Below are positions 43,728-55,300 of a DNA stretch of 64,000 nt, piece by piece. The DNA is from Phalacrocorax aristotelis (Eukaryota > Chordata > Aves > Suliformes > Phalacrocoracidae). A model generated the notes under the pieces. That model searched no databases. It was not told where the DNA came from and worked only from the letters and a program-made list of their open reading frames with translations. How positions within the stretch are numbered: the stretch's first letter is position 1; the number at the start of each line of letters is the position of its first letter. The position numbers and the translations under genes were made by a program. Location: NCBI RefSeq assembly GCF_949628215.1, contig NC_134279.1:77940830-78004829 (forward strand). The letters are read 5' to 3'.

Positions 43728-45197
43728 TCAGATTTATAATTTTATCAGAAACAGGAAAAATCTAAATCCAAGATTGCAATCAACCACAAAACACAAATCC
43801 TTAAAAAAAATAAAGCAGACTACATTATTTTCAGGGCTTTTCAACCTACTTCTTGTACCTGCAAAACTAAAACTAAGACAAATCAGACAGAATTCAAGGC
43901 TTGAGGGTGCTGGTCTCTACTCCATCCCACACCACAACAACCCACAACAGAAAGTTTCAGTTGGGCAGATTTACTGAGAGCAGCAGCTGAGCGCAGGTGC
44001 CTCTACAGACAGACTAACCCGGTGGAAAGCACAGTCTAAGTGGTGAAACTCAACAGCGTGATGGCTTTCAGATCCCACATCAAGGCTCAGAAAACGCCTT
44101 CTTGCAACCTGAAGGTAATAAGAGAGATAACTAAATGGTGTCTTAAGAAATTGCTTTTAAATGATGAATTTTCAGAACTGAACTGTATTTACTCAATCCA
44201 GTAAGACATCACACAGGCTTCAAATCCTCGGCACAACCCCAGCTCTGCACAGTGTGGGCAGACAATGCAAGTCCTCTCCTTCTTGGGCAGCCTGCCTGCC
44301 CCAGGCCCTGCAGAGACTGATGCACTTCCAGTGTCCATGGCTCACTGAAGGTCTCACCTGAGAGTCCTGGGGGTAACACAAGATCTTGAAACCCATCATC
44401 TAAGTTTCTCAATTAATTGCAGTTACATAGGACATCAGTGCCACAACAAGGTAGATCCACATTGTGAATGAAGATCTGGTGACGTGACATTTAAAATGGA
44501 AATACAAAGCTGTCACTGATTTTTCAGGGTATAGTTTGGATCACAAATCTAGCTTCATTCTAGCGTTCCTTCTGTACACTACTTTGAGTGAATGAAGCAG
44601 AAAGTAGCTTCCTACTAGCAGTTAATTGCACCTTTTCTGCGTTTCCTAAATTAAACTAAAAATCAGGATTACAATGAGAAAAATCTATTAGACAATGTTT
44701 AATAGACTCATTTTCCACTCAGAACTGGCTGACAAAAAACACTGAACCAAACCCAAGAACACCCCCAATAGAAAATAAGATCTGGAATCAAACACCTTTC
44801 ACATTCTCCTTTTAAATCTGTCAGAGAAATGGTTACAGACACGGCCAGGAACACCGTAGTGCCCTTATTTATCTTACAAGTTTATGTACTTTCCTAGAAG
44901 GATAGTAAAAACCTCAATAGGAGGCACCATTAATATTAGAAAGAAGCTATACATTTTGGTGAAATTTCAACAGTGTTCTGTAAACTACTGACCCTTATTT
45001 GTGGTATATACCAGAAGAGATTACAGACTTTCAAACTCGATGCCTACCTACTTGCCCAAAAGTTTCAGAAGACAGGCTTTTTTACACTTCCAAATTGGAA
45101 CAAAGACTTTGCTTAACAATAAAAGTCATAGTACAGTACAAAATGGTTAAGTGAGACTACAAACAGAATGAACTTCTTAAAGCTAAGCAAACCTTTA
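43728..45197 (-). other. ZMAT1 3' UTR and downstream flank
   Basis: Minus-strand sequence after the ZMAT1 stop. A possible variant polyadenylation signal, ATTAAA, lies on the minus strand at 44698-44703; no AATAAA was found nearer. No other gene is visible. Confidence 0.45.
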
Positions 45198-45984
45198 TCA
45201 ATATCCCAAGACAGATTCATCCCAAAGTAGCTCCTCCTCTTTTATGCTATGTGCCTCCGGTTTCTTTTTATCCTTTTTGCTCTCCTCCTCAGTGGGGTTT
45301 TCTGTAAGTCTTTTGTCCATATAAGGTCTTGATTGCTTCTTATTTACCAAGTCTCTGTCATATTTGATTCTCTTTTGCTTCTGATTTTCTTTTCCAAAAT
45401 CTGCAGCTTCAGTACTTTCCTTTCTTTTCTGCTTTGTGGCTTCTTTCTCACACTTCAGCTCTTCGCTAATGTATTTTTCCTCCTCAAAATGTTTTATCTG
45501 AAATTTCTGTCCTTTTCTGTAGGAGCTGGTAGAAGTTTCAGCAAGCATAAGGTTGTAGAAGTCCTTAGATTCTGCAACCGATAGGCCAAAGCTTTTATCT
45601 CTGATGGTGGTCACCTCAGACACTTGCTCTTCTTTACACCATCCCTTGTTATAGCAACAATTAGGTATATTTTCTAGTGCACGCTCATAAGCTGATGGCC
45701 AGCTTAGTGATCTGTTTTCCCCAGTATTTGTAGGTGACTGGGTTTCTGAGAAAAGGCTGGAATGCTCTTCTTGTTCACGCTTAAAGTTTGAAGATGTAAC
45801 ATCACCAAGGGCGCTTCCTCCTTCAATGTTTTCATCTTTAAACTCTTCCTCTTCTACTTTTCCTAAATACCTTCTTGGCTCTAGACCTCTAGCTTTCTGA
45901 ACTTTAATATAATCTGTTAATTTATCTTGAAAGGAGTTATGTGTTTTCTTTGATTTCTTCATGAGATTGACGAGCACTGTTTCT
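45198..45984 (-). CDS. ZMAT1: ZMAT1 terminal coding exon
   Basis: The acceptor is CAATTTATGCAG. It reads [13 protein letters not shown], then [15 protein letters not shown], a long Lys/Glu/Ser-rich hydrophilic stretch, and [10 protein letters not shown] before TGA. No fingers are present here. Confidence 0.9.
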
Positions 45985-48900
45985 CTGCATAAATTGGATA
46001 GAAAGTCTTAGTTATTAATACTGACTAATTTGCTTAGCATCTGTTCAGTTAACAAAAAAGTTGTATTTCCAGAGTTAAAAAAATAACATATTCCAAGCAT
46101 GTTGCTCTGTGTAACTACATGGACCCTGTTACACATGATCATATATATCTATAAAGCTGAAGTTACAGGGAACAGATTCTACTCTTTGTGAAAACTGAAA
46201 ATCTAGAATAACTTCATGAAGACCAAATGAGTTTTTTGTGACACAGGGTACGGCAAGAATAAGATGCTTTTAAAATGACTTTATACATTTTTAAGACTAC
46301 TTTTTAAAAAGAAAATTTAAGATTCTGCCTTATTAACTAATCTTCAATTAGCTGAAGAGAAGAGGCAATTTCATTGTATACTGACTGTCAAGTAATAAAG
46401 TTAATTTCTTTATGAGATTCATTCTATTGAACAATTGCAGTACAGATATTTCAGACAAACTGTGTGACTCCACAGCAGAAACAAAACAGGGCAGAACAGA
46501 ATCAACCAACCTGGACTACTAAAAACAAGACAAATGTGCTCCCAAGGCAAAACTACCTATCGGTTTATATTCCACCCTCCCTTTCCTCGGGCTGGAAGAT
46601 CAAGTGCTTAGATGACAAAGGTAGCCCCTGTGGGAAATGCAGCCCCGAAGACCCATCCCTTAAATGCATCTTTTTCTGCCTTAATTCACCAGCTTTATAC
46701 ATTGATTTTGTTAACCTATAGATAGGCCTGTAGCAGTTCCCTACCCACTGTTTTTGGGGACTCTAATTCTGTTGACTAAACAAACATTTAAAATCACATC
46801 AGTCTCTTGTGGTTATATTATTATTGCACCTTCACTTAAAACAGCTTATCAAAATGCTTAACACATAAGCAATTTGAAATTTAGCCTACTTGCACAGCAA
46901 TTGTTAACAAGTACATCTTAAATCACCACAACATCCATCCCGCAATTAACACAGTCTACATGCCCTCTTCTGGATAAAAGGGAAAGTACAAGAGCTATCA
47001 TCTACCCCTTAAAGGATCTTATGCCAAACGTAGGATGCATGTTGATGAATCCTGAAAGCAACGCAACCGATGGAGACTTGGCACTTTTTGTGATTAAGGT
47101 CATCTTTGCCCTGTCAGTAGGAACCTTTAAGTTCAGACCATTTCCTTCTAGACTGAGCACTGAAGATGCTGTACTAAAACAGGTGCTGCTATCCCCAGGT
47201 AGCAAAGTAAGTGGGAAAACTGTACAGGTTTCAGGACCTTTTCCCTGTGGGTTGTCATTGAAGATGCAACTGCGGGACCTCTAAGACTGAGTTTCAGTCA
47301 CAAGTATGATGTTTAAATGGACAGTGCCCCTTTAAACCAGTAAACCAAATAACAAAAAGAAATCCAAACCAAGACAAAAAACCCAGGAACTAATCAAAGT
47401 CCCTTAACAGCAGACAACAGGGCTAATGAAAACGCTTAAAAGTACAAACTACAGAGTAATAGTAACAAAAGACTTATTGACTTACTTAACCTGGTGCTTA
47501 TTTCCTTGCACATGGGACTGGAACATTTCTATAGATGTAAGTGTGATGTTACATATGGGACACATGTAATAACCAACCCCGACTGCTGAAAAGAAAGAAC
47601 CAGTAGGTTAGAGAGACTACAAATGAAAGGCAAAACTCAAAGCACATCATGATCCCATCCCACGCAAGGGTCCTAACACAACGTTCACATAAACAACATT
47701 TATAGATAAAGTCTCTGCTGCAATTTTTACACTAGAATAATATTTATGAAGGGAGCTGGAAAGGTGTACATTTACAGTGTAACCAGGGTTTAAATATTAA
47801 CAAAGACTATTTCTGATGGCTGAAGTGATCCAAGACAATTCCAGTAAACTGTTGTCAAGTGCTGACGAGAACAAACTGTACTGAAAAATTAAATACTAAT
47901 TTAAATACTATTGTAAATACCTGACCTGAAGCAAGCACCAACAGATACCAACCCAGTCAGTCCAGATTTAATTAAAATAAGATCAATTTGAACATTACCT
48001 GCTCAAATGTTCACACAGCATTGGTTCAACCCTGTGAAGATGCTGAGGGAATTGTCAATAGAGTACATTATAAATATGGTACACAGAGCCTCGGGCAAAT
48101 ATAAGGTAAGGTCAGATGAGAAAAACCCTTGTGTTTTCTAAGTTGTATTTTTGCCTCTCCTACAAGCTGTGTCATCCATAGACCTAAGTATTCTGAAACC
48201 AGTGAGTAACCCTTTTCCCCCCATGCAAACCCAAGAGCCTCATCCATTAGCAAAATGCAGCATTAATTCCAACAGTCTATTGCTTTGCCTCAAAACATAT
48301 TGCTTTGTTTAAATTACAGCATGACTTAATGCGAGCTGGTTTATACTAACAATGACTTTCAACTATCAGGTAGGATTCTGAATTCCTTACTAAAGGAAGG
48401 ATTGACAGATCTGTTGCACAGGACCAGATGTTGCCCCCTCAAAATTAATGGAAGTTGCACAGCAACAGGGCCTTGGCTTTGGACACAGTGCTTGAGCTGG
48501 AGACAGTGCTGATGGGTGGCTAGAGGACGATGACTGTTTAGGAAACAAATTTCCATATGTGGGAAGACTGAAATAATTATGGCAACCGGAGTCCTGAATA
48601 AAAGATTAAGAGAAGACATGACACCAGTTTTCAATTATTTAAAGAATGCGACAAAAAGGAAACAAATGATTCAATTCTTATGTCTGCTTCTTGTACTGTG
48701 CACAGTGAAGAAATACAGGGTGGTCAGAGACAGCTGAGTTCAGTGTCAGTAGAAGGTTTTAAGGTCAAGAAGGTAACGATCAAGAAGTCCTGGGAGATCA
48801 TCCTTACGGAGGTTGTGGAGTTCCCAGCACAGACATGTTTTTCAGAACAAGGTGGATGAACATCTTAAGAATGACACAGATACAACTGATCCTGGCCTTG

Positions 48901-51900
48901 GATTCAGGGGACTGGGCTATTTTTATGACCCTTTGAATCTGACTGCAGAACTCAGTGAGGACTGAATGTGGGTCTCCACGTCAGTAGGAAATATTTTCCA
49001 ACCTACAGCTGCCAGAGACAGAACTTTAGCAGTTCATAGACCAAACAGAAAGGAAGAAATGAACTAGTTCTGTAACACAGGAGAAGACTACTGTTCCCTT
49101 GCGCACATCAGAGCAGGTCCTTGAACAAAGCAGAACTGAGCACTCAGGCTACACTCAGACTCTAACACTTGTTCATGTTCTGCTTACCTTTCGTGCTGGA
49201 CTCTGCAGGGATGGCTTTGTCTCCCAGCTCCTCCAATATCTTTTTCCGTGCTTCATTTCTTCTGTGTTTCTTACCAACATAATGCTGGTGGGCCATGAGT
49301 GGATTATTGAAGGGAGCAGAGCAGAGCTTGCAGTACTTGTCTGGATCATTTAACTTCAACCTTATGTTGGAGGATGATGAAGACTCTTCAGCTTTTGAAG
49401 GCAGCAAGAGCTTCTCAGCTGGTGGCTTCTGTAAAGCTGGAGATGTGGAAGCGGAGGACAAATCTGCCGACAGCAACAAAGTAAAGGCTAAAATAATTCC
49501 ATAGAGCAAAACAGGTGACTGCAGAACTACAGAGCTGGAAGGGACAACAGTATGCTGGGTGCTGAACTACTTGCAAGAGACCATAAAGTGTCTTAATCCC
49601 TGCAAGGATATGAAAGTACAGACTGATGAGGAACACAACCCTGGAATTATCAGAAACCCAACCATTAGATACCTAAAAATCAGCTGTGCTTGATGGCTGG
49701 TCACTCTAAGGTCCTTATACAGTCCAAGAAGAGAGATGTACCCTGCAGAGGGTGATTCAGAGCACATACACTATGCTCCATCTTTAAATGCAGTTCAGCA
49801 ACTTGTACAGGATTAACACCAGTTAAATGTTGCTCATGTACTAATTGTTTTTTAATTTCTTATCACATTAATTTATCAGAGGAACTCCTCATTGGAACTG
49901 CAGTTAATTCTCAGAAGAACAATAAATACCTTTCATAAATAAAACATGAGGCATATTTGCCTTTAGTTTCAGTCAATGGAAGCTAGGGAATCTGAAAGCA
50001 AGTTTCCATGGCTTCAGAGTTGCACAGGGTGGTATCTTTGTTTATTCACCTAAGGAGCTACCACAAGACAGCTCCGCAACTTCAGCAGAATAGGAAGGCA
50101 CAGAGATGTGGTAAGTGTAGGAAGATGCTTCTCTGTATTGGTTTCAGAGAGTGACAGGAAAGCACATACAAAGCAAACTATTTAGTTCTTACCAGAAATA
50201 GGCTGCATGATCTGTGCTGGCATGGGGGCTTGGTCTCCTGATAATTGCTTCAGCTTTTTAGTGTGGATCTTTCCCAAGTAGTGAGACAAAGCAACAACAG
50301 GGGAAGTAAAAATCACATTGCACAGATTGCAGTATTTGTTTTTGTCCGGTGCTGCACTCCCATCCATCTGAAACAAGGCAACATTTAGAAGCATTCACTG
50401 AAGTATACAGGGAAACATTTTATTTAGGGATAAAGAGGAATAGTCACCTGAAAACTGTTACAACCCATTTTCTTCTGTTTGCCATGCTCCTGCCCCTCAT
50501 CTTTCTCACTATGCATTAGAATGTAACGACGAACTTTCTGAGCATGCTTTTTGCCCTGGGAAGAGACTAGAATTAGAATTACTCCTGCTTCAGTAACAAG
50601 GATCCAAGCAGTGATATATCCATTGGGACTGGGACTTCATTATTCAAAAACTGCTTTCAACACTTGCCAAACTGTATTTGTATAAAGCAGAGCCACAAGC
50701 GGACAAACGCCTGCTCACGTAACAATACTACACTTCAATCAATAACATAGTACTTAACATTACTCATAACATTTTGGCTCAAGCAGCCCCCAGGGTCATC
50801 TACTCTCAACTTCTTGGGGAACCAAAAATCCTGACATGTCCCCTTACAAACATGGACTCTAAAACAGGTAAGGAAAGGAACGCAAGCACACCACAGAGCA
50901 AGTCTTCTGTGCTCCTCTACCACTAAGCCTGGCGGCTTGACATCAAGGCTGTGTCATGGCACAGAAGAATAACAGGCAGCAGGACCTAACTTACCTTCCT
51001 AAATAAAAAGTCTAGTCCCCTGTACAGTCAGTAGAGAGCAACAGGTTTCCCTGGAAGCTGAGTTAAAGTACCTGCAGCTTGGAGTCAGTCTATGGAGATT
51101 CCTACACCTTTCTACTGAAAGGTCCAGGTACCTAAAATTGTGTATTAACTTATACTTCCCTCAGCTGCAATTATTTTTTAATTCTTAGATGCTCTCTGAA
51201 CTCATAACCTTCAAACTCTTGCACTTGTAATGTCCTTACCCACATGCCACACTATGCAGTGCTAACCTACAAAGCAAAAAAAGTAACTTGCCTTCTCTGA
51301 CCTGAGGCTTTTCAGATGCCTTTTAAGGATTCTGAGGAGCAGGGCAGGATATTATAACAATATTATAAAAGAGAAAGAGGACCTATCCTACCTGGCTAGA
51401 TAATACAAGCCCTACTGAGAGGAGCCGGTTATTTCCATCAATTCATTTTGCAATGGTGAAGTCTACAATTGTCTTTATTATCCTCAACTGGATTTTGATC
51501 CAAGAAACAGAAAATCAAGCTGAGGGTCTGAACTCTTAAGTTCTGACAGTATAACGTCTGCTTAAGCTAAATCAAAGTAAGGAAATACAACACCCTGCAA
51601 GACCTGGGTCTTCATAATGTGAATACCAAGAAAGACTCCTGACACCAATGGACATTTTAAACTTTAACTTTTGCAAGAAGAAAGGAAAAGACAGAAATGT
51701 CTGTGCCTGCAAACCTGCATACCCTCAAGATCAAGTTTAAACATAAAGCACACTTTCCCACATCTACAGCAATATCCCAAGACACACAGTTATTCCAAGA
51801 AATGCCTTCGGTGTGATTCATACAACCTGCCTCAAGCAGACACTGGTGCACAGAGCAGCACGTGTGTATTGCTGGGTGAAATATCAGAAGGCATGACCTC

Positions 51901-52319
51901 AATCCTCCACAGCTACTGCTGCCCTGTGCCATATGCATGTTCTGACTCACGTGGTGCAGATCTGCTTCAGTCCCATACACAGCATGGCCTGAACCCGCTC
52001 AGTTCCTTCTAAAATCGTGCTGCAATATGCAGGTGGTTGCCCTTCACTATACTGAACCCACAGCTGCTACATTCAAGTTGGTTAATGTCTAAGCCTAGCA
52101 TAAGCCTTGAGAAACACACTATAAGAAGTCTTTTATAACACTATGTAGAAACACCAAATGAACAAACCACAGCCCCAGTTCTTGCTAGGAGAAATGCTCC
52201 TTTCCAGCCTACCTTATAGTGTGACATCCTTTGAGACTCAAACTGCAGCACTGCCCTGCAGACCTTACAGAATGTGTCAGTAAAAAGGTATTTCCTTGTT
52301 GCCTCATCTAGCACGTCAT
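45198..52319 (-). CDS. ZMAT1: ZMAT1, zinc finger matrin-type protein 1 (six exons, 5' end missing)
   Basis: ZMAT1 is a predicted nuclear protein with U1-like/matrin-type C2H2 fingers, a class that commonly binds double-stranded RNA or DNA; its exact role is poorly known. Six exons join in frame: 52319-52213, 50555-50448, 50367-50193, 49463-49188, 47585-47486 and 45984-45198. They give 516 residues after a split first codon. Four fingers are visible: CKVC...HYKGKKH (built across two exons), CNLC...HYLGKIH, CKLC...HYVGKKH and CPIC...HVQGNKH. The last exon carries [13 protein letters not shown], a Lys/Glu-rich low-complexity region with nuclear-localisation-like basic runs, and a C-terminus [10 protein letters not shown]. 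These match the ZMAT1 family as I know it, where the [10 protein letters not shown] segment is repeated in mammals but occurs once here. The exon with the start codon was not found; exon 52319 needs one base from upstream. Confidence 0.9.
45985..47485 (-). other. ZMAT1 intron before the last exon
   Basis: A 1.5-kb phase-2 intron with GT-AG ends. No other feature was recognised. Confidence 0.8.
47486..47585 (-). CDS. ZMAT1: ZMAT1 exon, finger 4
   Basis: The acceptor TTTTCAGCAG is a NAGNAG tandem site allowing inclusion or loss of one alanine. It encodes [12 protein letters not shown] and HVQGNKHQV. The donor GTTAA|GTAAGT was chosen over the earlier CAG|GTTAAG because only it joins in frame with the last exon. 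Confidence 0.87.
47586..49187 (-). other. ZMAT1 intron between fingers 3 and 4
   Basis: A 1.6-kb phase-1 intron. It includes a degraded CR1 fragment at about 48760-48960. Confidence 0.8.
48760..48960 (+). mobile_element. Old degraded CR1 fragment
   Basis: The words AAGAAGTCCTGGGAGATCAT, GGAGGTTGTGGAGTTCCCA and GATCCTGGCCTTGGATTCAG follow the order of CR1 3' sequence in forward orientation. Many substitutions are present and there is no tail. Confidence 0.5.
49188..49463 (-). CDS. ZMAT1: ZMAT1 exon, finger 3
   Basis: The acceptor is GTTGCTGTCGGCAG and the donor CGAAAG|GTAAGC, phase 1 on both sides. A Ser-rich linker precedes [14 protein letters not shown] and [15 protein letters not shown]. 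Confidence 0.9.
50193..50367 (-). CDS. ZMAT1: ZMAT1 exon, finger 2
   Basis: The acceptor is CCTTGTTTCAG and the donor TTTCTG|GTAAGA. It contains [11 protein letters not shown] and [14 protein letters not shown]. Intron 5' of it is only 80 bp. It ends in phase 1. Confidence 0.9.
50448..50555 (-). CDS. ZMAT1: ZMAT1 exon, second half of finger 1
   Basis: Exactly 36 codons, phase 0 at both ends (acceptor CTCTTCCCAG, donor TTTTCAG|GTGACT). It starts [12 protein letters not shown], supplying the last finger histidine, and ends NSFQ. Confidence 0.87.
50556..52212 (-). other. ZMAT1 intron splitting finger 1
   Basis: A 1.66-kb phase-0 intron with GT-AG ends. No further exon was recognised within it. 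Confidence 0.75.
52213..52319 (-). CDS. ZMAT1: ZMAT1 exon, first half of finger 1
   Basis: The acceptor is TTTCCGTTTAG and the donor TATAAG|GTAGGC. It encodes [21 protein letters not shown] and continues to SHYK. It starts with the last two bases of a codon, so the upstream exon must end in phase 1. Confidence 0.87.
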
Positions 52320-55300
52320 CTAAACGGAAAGAGCAAAAGACAAAAATCAGCCAGTAGTCAGGACAAGATATATTTGCATGTCTTTGCTTACACAAAACAT
52401 CAGCCACTTCAACATTCACATGCAGCACAGATGAAGGAACCAATGTCCATCCGCTGAATCACACTGTATGTTGCTGTAGCATGAAAGCAATGCTGTAAAG
52501 CCTAAACCTTCCTACTTACAGAATTATTGCTCTCATGGACTTACAAAGCATTACTATAAGAGTACCTGAACTTTAAATCAAAGACAGAGCTCTTCATCGG
52601 GTTTTCAGTCCACATCAAAAAGGGCACAATGTCAGAAATACTTGACTAACTGCTTACAAAGAAGGATTTTAACTGGACTACATCACAGTTAGTTAAATAT
52701 GGGAATGCTTAAAGAAGAGACTTAAAGAAAGTCTGGGAGTGGCTCCGTACATGAGAAAGGCCAGGAGGTCTCAGACACTTAGGAAGGTTGTACCTGTGTC
52801 CGCTATAACAAATTGACTGATTTAGTAATATGGGGAAAAACTGCTCCAATGGCTTGTTTTGATTTCCTTTGCCCTGTTCCCAGTTAACCCATGTCCTGTA
52901 CACACTTTAATTCATATTAAAATTGATCCAGACTTGAAGCTATCCCTGAACAATTATATGTGCAGGCACATTTGATCTGGGGGATGACGACACACACTCT
53001 AATGAACACTTAGAAGTAGCACCAACATCGTGTCAATTAAGAGAACTAAACACACCCTTCAGAAGAGCATAGCTGTGCTAGCAAAACCATCAACAAAGAT
53101 AAAGCTACATCGCCACTCCAGTTCTTTCTTCTCTTAATACACTTAATTCATAAGGGAAACCAGCTTAACCCATCTTTCTTGAAACACTTCTCTGGTACAG
53201 GCTATGCTTTCAGGGAGCACGCTTACCCACACTGCTATACCACCGAAACTCTCCTGCACTGACAAACTCTTAAGACTACCTGTTTCTCCTTCATCCCCAG
53301 CAGGTCACACTAATTCAAATTAAGCTAGTGGCTTGCCCTGCTCTTAAAAATAAGCCAAAGTTAAACAAGTTTAAAGCAAAAATACAGGAAGCCACATAAC
53401 TAGACCGTTCAAATAAACCATGCTCTTCAAATGAAGCTGAGGAAAATATTGGGGGAAGTACTGCCATGTCTTAACTGAGCTTAAAACCTCTTTTACCCAA
53501 CAGTCCACCCTGGAAGCCACATGTGGAGCAGTTGGCTTTCCATGCTTTGCACACAGCCTGGAAATATCATGGGCAAGGAATGCACCACTCCTTGTGGTCT
53601 CAAGGCTCAGTGCCAAAAGGCATCTAGAGACCCATAGAGGCAACCAGCTTTTACCCTCAGTTCTAAAGGTTGCTTTATTGGTGCCTTGCCAAAGCAAAGT
53701 CAAGGCCAAGGGAACATGAAAAAACAGAATCAAATACTCCGTATTGTGTCCTGTAGCTCTAAATAATGGTGCTAAGCTGCAGGATGGTCAGTTGACAAAT
53801 GACTAAGGAAAGACTTGAGTCTATCCAGTCTACTGCATGTGCCCTGGACAACATGACTGCCCTCTTTGCACAAGTAAAAGGCCGCTAAAAATGGAGCATG
53901 AATTTCAGTGCAAGCTGTATGACTTGTACTTTAATGAGCCAGTATCACCCCAGGAATGTGGTTCCAGTGGAAGCCTGAAACAAGGAATGCCAAACTGCTT
54001 TGACAAGCCAGCATTAACATGTGCAACCAGGTGAAAATCTATCAGCAGCTCTATGGGCACTGACGAAACCCAAGGGATGGCAGATTCAGAGGCCTTTCTC
54101 AGGCTGTGTGCATGGCTAACCCCACTTTGACTTCCCAAAGCAGCACTCCTGAATTGTTTGACATACAGATCTTGATAAAGCTGGCTCTTATGAGGCTTTT
54201 TGCTGAGATTTTGACAACTGAGTATCAAAATGCCACCTGTCTAGCATGGTTTACTATCACTCCCTGATGCAAGACTTCATTTTCTAATAAAACCTTTATT
54301 TTCATGAGGTACAATGGCCAGGTGACTAGTCCTTTAGAGCTTTTCTTTCCTGTATTTTGAATCATCCAGAAGTGTTCAATATTCTACAGTTACTGATTCA
54401 CATAGCTCAGCTGCTTCAAGTAGAGGAGTGAAAGATGGACACAATAAACAACTTGAGTTAATCCACTCATGAAAATCCAATGATTTAGTTCTGGGCATTA
54501 GATGAAAGCCCACCTCGCCCCCGAAACGCATGAATTGCCAATGTTTGTAGCAGAAAAAGCCACTTACAGGGGAAAATTACACCAGATTGCTCAAGCGTAC
54601 TGAACTGTAAAAACAGCTACCTAGAGAAAGATAACTCGAACAATATTCTCTATTTAAAAAATACAACAAAGGGCAAATTGCAATGCAACTAGACCCAAGT
54701 CTATGAAATACCGCTATCATGGGCAGTATACACTGTATTTCAATTTGCATAACTTCTCGCTGGAAAGCAGATCTTTGTTTCTTTATATTAGTTAAGGACA
54801 GTATTCTATGCATATTTTCCCTGACTTAGCAGTGAACTGCACAGCCTTCTTGGCAGACAAAATCCAACCAAGTGCATGCTGCAAAAAAAAAATATCCTGG
54901 AAACATTGTAATGTGAAATTAAAATTGAGTTTTTAATTCACCACCTTCTTGGCTAGCCACTGTAATGAAAAGATTGGATTATAGGGACCAGAAGTCTGGC
55001 TGTCCAAGCAACTCCTACTGTGCCTCTTGGAGCCGCCCTGAACCCTGCTGTGTCCTTGTCCTCAATGGCATTTTGCACTAACTGATGAATCGCACTAATA
55101 TATATTCTAGGGACAGTTTTAAATAGTGCTTTTCACTGCTACCGGAGTTGTTTTCATTCTTCAATACTGTAAAAAGCCTGACAGGACTTGACTTAGATTC
55201 TCTCTTTCTTTGTAAATTTATCACATCATCTTAGTTCTATTTTCTCTTTGTAGTACTGTGTTTTCTATTTCTCATTAAGTCTTTCCATTTTTCACCTCCT

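Noticed and set aside
49510-49560. Possible CR1 (GAGCTGGAAGGGACAAC)
   Set aside because: Only a short word resembles CR1; flanking sequence does not continue the match.
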